Shown here in pieces: positions 1 to 6,037 of a DNA stretch of 6,037 nucleotides. The notes beneath the pieces were generated by a model, which was not told the origin of the DNA, searched no databases, and was given only the letters and a program-made list of their open reading frames with translations. The stretch is taken from NCBI GenBank assembly GCA_017990865.1, contig JAGNNB010000201.1, forward strand, positions 1-6,037, in the 5' to 3' direction. The translations under genes were made by a program, and so were the position numbers. The stretch is from Lysobacteraceae bacterium (lineage in GTDB: Bacteria; Pseudomonadota; Gammaproteobacteria; Xanthomonadales; Xanthomonadaceae). Numbering within the stretch: position 1 is the stretch's first letter; the number at the start of each line of letters is the position of its first letter.

Positions 1-372
1 CTCGACCAATGGCTCTGGGCCGCGCGTTTTTTCAAGACGCGCAGTCTGGCCAAGCAGGCGATCGAAACCGGCAAGGTCGAAGTCGGTGGGCAGCGCGCGA
101 AAGCGTCGCGGACGGTGCGTGTGGGCGATGCGTTGCGGATCGCGCGCGGGGACGAAATCTTCGAAATCGAGGTGTCGGCGCTGAGCGATCGACGCGGTTC
201 CGCCGCGGTCGCGCAGACGTTGTATGCGGAAACCGAAGCGTCGAAAGCGCGTCGTGCGGAGACGTTGGCGACGCTGCGCGCGGCGCGCGCCGGGTATCAA
301 CCGCCGGAGACCAAGCCCGATAAACGTGCGCGGCGATTGATTCGCGCGTTGGGCGATATCGACGCGCTATAA
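1..372 (+). CDS. hslR: Heat shock protein 15 (Hsp15/HslR), S4-domain RNA-binding protein, 5'-truncated
   Basis: The reading frame is open from base 1 to the TAA at 370-372 and gives 123 residues; the start codon lies outside the window. The visible protein begins LDQWLWAARFFKTRSLAKQA, the hallmark S4 RNA-binding start of Hsp15 (E. coli has LDKWLWAARFYKTRALA at about residues 11-27), so only about ten residues should be missing. The S4 fold spans about residues 1-60, with GKVEVGGQRAKAS matching the family's GKVHYNGQRSKPS. A basic C-terminal tail with PDKRARR matches PDKKERR of E. coli Hsp15. In E. coli, Hsp15 binds stalled 50S subunits that still carry peptidyl-tRNA and helps recycle them after heat shock. 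It is cytoplasmic. The family call is from remembered similarity and is strong; regulation cannot be seen because the promoter is off the window. Confidence 0.93.
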   Translation, partial: LDQWLWAARFFKTRSLAKQAIETGKVEVGGQRAKASRTVRVGDALRIARGDEIFEIEVSALSDRRGSAAVAQTLYAETEASKARRAETLATLRAARAGYQPPETKPDKRARRLIRALGDIDAL

Positions 373-383
373 GCGCGTTCGAC

Positions 384-406
384 CTCCAGCCTGAATTCGG
401 CTGGAG
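384..406 (+). terminator. Candidate hairpin terminator after hslR
   Basis: A perfect 8-bp stem, CTCCAGCC (384-391) with GGCTGGAG (399-406), encloses a 7-nt loop and starts 11 nt after the hslR stop. The downstream sequence is only mildly T-rich (CTTGATCGAAATCTTT), so this is a weak intrinsic terminator at best. Position and stem strength support the call; the poor T tract counts against it. Confidence 0.4.
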
Positions 407-446
407 CTTGATCGAAATCTTTGCAAGAACAGAGAAAATGGAAATC

Positions 447-521
447 GTCATCCCGGCGAACGCCGGGATCCCGCTTTTGTAGCGCACTTCGAAGCTGGAT
501 TCCGGCGTTCGCCGGAATGAC
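447..521. repeat. Dispersed palindromic intergenic element with self-complementary arms
   Basis: The left arm (447-471, GTCATCCCGGCGAACGCC...) and right arm (497-521, ...GGCGTTCGCCGGAATGAC) are inverted copies of 25 nt that differ at two positions, separated by 25 nt. Each arm is itself a dyad (CCCGGCG-AA-CGCCGGG on the left, TTCCGGCG-TT-CGCCGGAA shifted on the right), so the element can fold as one long stem or as two short hairpins. This sequence type is familiar from intergenic regions of Xanthomonadaceae and other proteobacteria, where it occurs in many copies per genome. The copy number here cannot be measured from one window. Confidence 0.8.
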
Positions 522-639
522 AAGCTTTAAGTATCGAGTCTTTCGCGCCGATGCGTCGAGTTGAGACGAGTTCCAAACGAAGCGAAACAACAGAGGCGTC
601 GCGGTTGCGGTAATCGGCGGGCCAACCTTTCCCCTCCCA

Positions 640-668
640 AACCCCTCTCCCGCAAAGGGAGAGGGGTT
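640..668. repeat. GC-rich hairpin repeat (CCCTCTCCC/GGGAGAGGG type)
   Basis: A perfect 12-bp stem, AACCCCTCTCCC (640-651) with GGGAGAGGGGTT (657-668), has a 5-nt GCAAA loop. It lies between the converging ends of hslR and katG. The CTCTCCC...GGGAGAG sequence is a widespread intergenic repeat in GC-rich proteobacteria. It could act as a bidirectional transcription barrier or protect mRNA 3' ends, but neither side has a T tract, so it is listed as a repeat. Confidence 0.7.
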
Positions 669-772
669 AGAAGCGAAAGCTCTGCGGCGAGGGGCAGCGT
701 GGGAAAGTTGCGCCATCGGCATCCTTCGATATGCGACGCTTCGATCATCTTGCGCTGCATCGGGCGATGCGA

Positions 773-3130
<2,358 letters not shown>

Positions 3131-3210
3131 CTACGTTCAGGTCCGGTCTGCGGGCTGATACCAATGAGTTAAGGCTGCTGAGTCTGTTTGACGACGGCTG
3201 TGATTTGGCT

Positions 3211-3305
3211 TCCTCCCCCGCGAGCGGGGGAGGATTGAGGTGGGGCGCGCGACACGACTGCGCACAGCGCCCCCATCCCAACCTTCCCCCGCACGCGGGG
3301 GAAGG
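3211..3305. repeat. GC-rich compound inverted repeat (CCTCCCCCGC/GCGGGGGAGG type)
   Basis: Two tight hairpins flank the element: TCCTCCCCCGC (3211-3221) with GCGGGGGAGGA (3224-3234), and CCTTCCCCCGC (3282-3292) with GCGGGGGAAGG (3295-3305), each with a 2-nt centre. The inner halves (about 3224-3248 and 3267-3292) are also imperfectly complementary, so the element can fold either as two hairpins or as one long stem of about 25 bp. It is of the dispersed intergenic repeat type common in GC-rich proteobacteria and lies between the 3' end of the TIR-STAND gene and the katG control region. It may serve as a 3' boundary for the former; no T tract is visible. Confidence 0.75.
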
Positions 3306-3422
3306 AGAAAGCGGTCGCGTGCAACGGGCGATTCGCGTTAACCGACGGGTATGAGGTTTGAAGGCGAGGTTGGAATGCGGCGTTTCATCGGGCCGCAGTG
3401 GGTGTCGTTGCCTGCATCGTAC

Positions 3423-5837
3423 TCAGCCGCCGCACTCGACGAGGATGGCTTGGGCATCGGCGAGGTCGGGATGGCCGAGGCTCGTGTAGATATCCACTGC
3501 GCGCCGGGCATGAGGCAGAGCATCGGTAGCCTTACCTTGGCACAGGAGGGCTTGAGCGAGGCGATGGTTGTCACTGGCGATCAATTCTTGGCGGTGGACG
3601 CCTTCTGACAAGGGTAGAGCCTCACGCGCGAGGGATTCGGCGGCTGACCAATCCTTGCGACTAAGAGCCAGAGCAGCCAGATTGCCAGTGCAGGAGGCTA
3701 TAGCCTCCGCATGATTGACGGTAGTGGCCACGCGAAGCGCCTCGCGAAAATGAACTTCTGCGACACTGAAATCACCGAAAGCTTGCTCAGCACCGGCGAG
3801 AGAGTTCAAGAAGATGGCCCTATCAACAAGGGCTTCATTTTCGGTAGGAAGGTGGGGTAGCAGCTCAAGCGCCGCCTTGAAGGCTGCGATGGCGGCGAGA
3901 TTATCGCCCTTTAGCTCAAGACCTATGCCGTGCAGTTGCTTGGCGAAGGCCATATTACGGTTGTCGATCAGGGTGCTTGCCCAGTGTTCAGTGGCGCGGG
4001 CGGCGCAGATAAGAACCGCATCGGTCTGTTTGTGCAGCGCATGAATGCTCCCGGTGTGATATGCGCGCCAGCCAGCATTTTCGTAGTCGGCATCGGCAAG
4101 TGCGCGGGATTCAGCTTTCTCATTCAGGGCAAGCCATTCGTCCCAACGGCCTTGAAAATCAAGGAAATTTGCTAGGGCTGCACATACGCTTTGCAAGCGC
4201 TGGTTATCGCCGATAAGAAAGCGCGCTACTGCAGGGGCGATACCTGGCCAGGCCGCTTCCAGCAAGGGAAAGCGATCGTAATTTTTATAGCCATTCTCGA
4301 TGATCAACGCATAAGCGCGCAGTTCCAGCCTGTCGCCAGTGTCCTTAACTACTTTGGGTTTTTTCTTGCGCAGGAAGTCCGCAACCATCGGCACCAGTGT
4401 GAAGGCCGTAAGTTCATCGTTCGGCACAGCTAGAGAACGATTGACGAGGCTGCGCAGGGCGCGGTCGGTCTCCGGTTCCGGCAGATGGATGATGGCTGCG
4501 ACGTGCTCCACCTTGGCCGGCAGCGTGAAGTAGGTGAGCGCGCAGAGTGTTTTGGTTTCGGCCTCGCTGAAGTCCTCCACCAGATCGCCGAAGATAAATT
4601 CCAGCGGGTCGTTGCCCTCCGGGCAGGACCGCAGGAAATCAAGCGCATCGGTGAAGCTGAGGCAGTGACCGCGCCCGATCTGGCCGGCGGTCCAGCGCAG
4701 CAGCAGCGGCTTGCCGCCGGTCTCGCGGTACAACACGAGTCGTTCGGCCTCGCTGGTTTTGGCGAGGTGCGGGTTGTGGGTGGCGAGTTCGGCCAGGGTG
4801 TCGAGTGCGGCCTGTTCGTCGAGCTTTTCGAGGATCAGTTCCTCTGCGCCGGAGCCGATGCGACCGCGGCTGGTGAGGATGGCCTTGCAGCCGGCGGGGA
4901 GTTTCTTCACGAAGGTGAAGAGTGTGTCGCGTTCGTGCTTGAGCAGGCTTTCGAGATTGTCGAGAACCAGCAGCGTACGCGTGCCGCGCAGGGCATCCAG
5001 CAGCAGGCGCGGGCGCTGGTCTTCCGCGACCTTGACGATCTCGTCGCGGCCCAGTTCGCGGGCGAGTTCGCCGAACAGCTCGACCAGACCGCTGACCAGA
5101 AAGCCGCTGAGGTCGCGCAGGCCGTCGTCGTCCAGCTCGCGGCTCTTGAGCGAGATGAAGATGATTCTGTCGAAGACGTCCGCTGGCGCAGCGTAGGCGG
5201 CGCGCACCGCGAGCGATGTCTTGCCCATCCCACCCGGACCATCGATCAGCGCGCCAAAGGTGCGCGAATCCGGGTCGAGCGCGTCGGCGATTGTTTTTAG
5301 TTCGTTCTCGCGGCCGAAGAACGGTTGCAATCTGGGCAGATTGTGGGGAATGTCGGTCTTTGGAACCGATGCCACGACGACGGCGGGTTTGGTGTAGTGA
5401 TCCTTCGGCAGGCCTTCGTTGCGCGCGAGGCGTTCGAGGATGAGGGCGACGAATTCGTCGGGGGTTTTGTGGTCGAGTTCGATAAAACCGGCACCACGAA
5501 ACAGTCCATCCACTTGAGCATGGTCGAAACGGCACAGGACGACTTCATCGCGCTTGCGTTGCTGCAGCAGATCGTGAATCGCGAGCCATTCCAGACCCGT
5601 CCATTCCTTCACGTCGTAGTTCGGGCAGGCCAAGACGACGACGAGATCGGACTCGCGATTGTAGAGATTCGGCAAATAGATACCGAGGTCGTTACGGGCG
5701 AATTCCGCCTCGTGATACTTGTCGTAGAGAATCTTCTCTTGCGTGAATCGCTTCGCGAGCAAGTCGGCGACCTCTTTCACGAAGCCGCGCTTTTCCCCCG
5801 CAAAAGAGAATGCGATGCGGAAACGTTTCGCGCTCAT
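3423..5837 (-). CDS. TIR-STAND(NB-ARC)-TPR protein, NLR-like candidate antiviral sensor
   Basis: The 804-aa protein has three parts. Residues 5-140 form a TIR domain: FSFAGE (10-15), an ILYDKYHEAEFARNDLGIYL segment and NYDVKEWTGLEW, whose E83 is the likely catalytic NADase glutamate. Residues about 165-490 are a STAND NTPase with Walker A GPGGMGKT (200-207, K206), Walker B TLLVLDN (288-294, D293), a TSR sensor (322-324), a GGKP motif (374-377) and a winged-helix region (about 415-490). Residues about 560-800 are helical TPR-like repeats (for example AAFKAALELL, AEVHFREALRVA, AESLAREALPL, ALPHARRAVDIY). By family knowledge the TPRs sense a trigger, the NTPase oligomerises and the TIR acts on NAD+, causing cell death or dormancy during phage infection; the role here is inferred. 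No signal peptide or membrane span is seen. The ATG is the only usable start: the frame has a stop at 5892-5894 and no other start codon between. No Shine-Dalgarno precedes it; it overlaps a small ORF by ATGA. GC falls at both ends of the gene. It could instead be a regulator, but the TIR favours defence. Confidence 0.9.
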   Translation of the reverse strand: MSAKRFRIAFSFAGEKRGFVKEVADLLAKRFTQEKILYDKYHEAEFARNDLGIYLPNLYNRESDLVVVLACPNYDVKEWTGLEWLAIHDLLQQRKRDEVVLCRFDHAQVDGLFRGAGFIELDHKTPDEFVALILERLARNEGLPKDHYTKPAVVVASVPKTDIPHNLPRLQPFFGRENELKTIADALDPDSRTFGALIDGPGGMGKTSLAVRAAYAAPADVFDRIIFISLKSRELDDDGLRDLSGFLVSGLVELFGELARELGRDEIVKVAEDQRPRLLLDALRGTRTLLVLDNLESLLKHERDTLFTFVKKLPAGCKAILTSRGRIGSGAEELILEKLDEQAALDTLAELATHNPHLAKTSEAERLVLYRETGGKPLLLRWTAGQIGRGHCLSFTDALDFLRSCPEGNDPLEFIFGDLVEDFSEAETKTLCALTYFTLPAKVEHVAAIIHLPEPETDRALRSLVNRSLAVPNDELTAFTLVPMVADFLRKKKPKVVKDTGDRLELRAYALIIENGYKNYDRFPLLEAAWPGIAPAVARFLIGDNQRLQSVCAALANFLDFQGRWDEWLALNEKAESRALADADYENAGWRAYHTGSIHALHKQTDAVLICAARATEHWASTLIDNRNMAFAKQLHGIGLELKGDNLAAIAAFKAALELLPHLPTENEALVDRAIFLNSLAGAEQAFGDFSVAEVHFREALRVATTVNHAEAIASCTGNLAALALSRKDWSAAESLAREALPLSEGVHRQELIASDNHRLAQALLCQGKATDALPHARRAVDIYTSLGHPDLADAQAILVECGG

Positions 5838-5890
5838 CGGACGACCACGTCCACGTCGAGACCATGCGACTGCGTGACAGGTTCGGTCAT
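5834..5890 (-). CDS. Short leader ORF coupled to the TIR-STAND gene (hypothetical)
   Basis: An ATG at 5888-5890 opens an 18-residue frame, MTEPVTQSHGLDVDVVVR, whose TGA overlaps the ATG of the TIR-STAND gene as ATGA. An AAAGGA lies about 10 nt before this ATG, whereas the large gene has no such site of its own. This arrangement suggests that ribosomes enter here and reinitiate at the receptor gene. Third codon positions are mostly G or C, as in real genes of this genome, but 18 codons are too few to prove coding. The peptide is not recognised. It could also be the remnant of a longer gene or chance. Confidence 0.35.
   Translation of the reverse strand: MTEPVTQSHGLDVDVVVR
5839..5852 (-). promoter_or_regulatory. 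Small hairpin directly before the TIR-STAND start codon
   Basis: On the - strand GGACG-TGGT-CGTCC forms a 5-bp stem with a 4-nt loop, ending 1 nt before the ATG at 5835-5837. It occupies the place where a ribosome binding site would be. Ribosomes translating the 18-codon ORF would have to unfold it, which would fit translational coupling. Such a short stem can also arise by chance. Confidence 0.3.
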
Positions 5891-5934
5891 TTCAGGAGAG
5901 TCCTTTGCTCCACTCGATCGTTTTGAAACCGCAT
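5887..5934 (-). CDS. Second very short upstream ORF (hypothetical)
   Basis: An ATG at 5932-5934 gives MRFQNDRVEQRTLLK, and its TGA overlaps the ATG of the 18-codon ORF as ATGA. It would be the first of three ORFs joined by ATGA junctions. No Shine-Dalgarno sequence is obvious before its ATG and an in-frame stop (5938-5940) sits just upstream, so it may be chance. If the candidate promoter at 5946-5975 is right, the transcript would begin only a few nt before this ATG. Confidence 0.18.
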   Translation of the reverse strand: MRFQNDRVEQRTLLK

Positions 5935-6037
5935 GCGTCAGACTGATTCTGTGCGCGCGGGCGAAATCGCGTCAATGCGAGGTCGGGCTTGCGGCGACAG
6001 CGGTGCGTCTTGCGTCGGCGGCTCCCGGACTCGCGCG
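5891..6037. other. Upstream region of the TIR-STAND gene to the window edge
   Basis: No gene is recognisable here. On the - strand the three frames that enter from the right edge stop at 5972-5974, 5938-5940 and 5892-5894, so the tail of an upstream gene could end at any of them. The peptides are short and mostly Arg/Pro/Ala-rich and match nothing I recognise. The + strand shows no convincing start of a divergent gene. The region contains the candidate promoter and the start of the 15-codon ORF. Confidence 0.5.
5946..5975 (-). promoter_or_regulatory. Candidate sigma-70 promoter for the TIR-STAND unit
   Basis: On the - strand TTGACG (5970-5975, 5 of 6) is followed after 18 nt by CAGAAT (5946-5951, 4 of 6). 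Transcription would start near 5939, about 50 nt before the 18-codon ORF. The match is moderate and the gene could instead be read from a promoter beyond the window edge. Confidence 0.3.

Larger units (their letters stand above)
373..772. other. Convergent non-coding gap between hslR and katG
   Basis: This 400-nt gap lies between two convergent gene ends. It contains the candidate hslR terminator and two palindromic repeats (447-521 and 640-668). Open frames that cross it translate the repeats into low-complexity, Arg/Pro-rich peptides and have no family resemblance, so no gene is called. The rest (about 525-635 and 670-772) shows nothing recognisable. A short dyad GCATCG-GG-CGATGC at 757-770 directly follows the katG stop but has no T run. 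Confidence 0.7.

Noticed and set aside
757..770. Dyad GCATCG-GG-CGATGC right after the katG stop as a terminator
   Set aside because: The stem is short (5-6 bp with a minimal loop) and no T run follows on the katG strand, so it does not support a terminator call.
3338..3608. Short frames on both strands at the 3' end of the TIR-STAND gene
   Set aside because: Both overlap the C-terminal TPR codons of the large gene out of frame or antisense and lack recognisable protein features.
4485..5300. Open frame of about 271 codons on the + strand opposite the NTPase domain
   Set aside because: It lies entirely antisense to the Walker A/B region of the TIR-STAND gene, in its GC-rich part. It is low in complexity with no family resemblance.

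Overview
The window looks like chromosomal DNA of a GC-rich gammaproteobacterium, most likely of the Xanthomonadaceae/Lysobacteraceae group. This rests on high-GC codon use and on two kinds of intergenic palindromic repeat (a GTCATCCCGGCG...-type element and CCTCCCCCGC...-type GC hairpins) that are common between genes in that group. No rRNA, tRNA, CRISPR array, transposase or integrase was seen.

Layout from left to right. The left edge holds the 3' part of an hslR (Hsp15) gene on the + strand, followed by a candidate terminator and about 400 nt of non-coding DNA with two palindromic repeats. Next, on the - strand, is a complete katG (bifunctional catalase-peroxidase, 737 aa) with all expected catalytic residues, a good ribosome binding site and a perfect 17-bp OxyR-type palindrome about 100 nt upstream of its start. 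A non-coding gap of about 435 nt follows, containing this regulatory region and a GC-rich inverted-repeat element. The right third is one large - strand gene for an 804-aa protein with an N-terminal TIR domain, a central STAND/NB-ARC-type NTPase and C-terminal TPR-like repeats. This is the architecture of a bacterial NLR-like immune receptor.

The TIR-STAND-TPR gene is the most interesting item. It fits an abortive-infection sensor: TPRs sense a trigger, the NTPase oligomerises, and the TIR presumably consumes NAD+. Its start has no evident Shine-Dalgarno sequence. It sits behind a small hairpin and overlaps, through an ATGA junction, an 18-codon ORF that itself overlaps a 15-codon ORF in the same way, which suggests translational coupling. 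Hand-counted GC changes along the gene: the NTPase block is near 65% while the TIR and TPR ends are near 50%, as in a mosaic.

katG and the TIR-STAND gene point the same way, but repeats and the katG regulatory region lie between them. They are probably separate transcription units, and nothing in the sequence shows that they work together.
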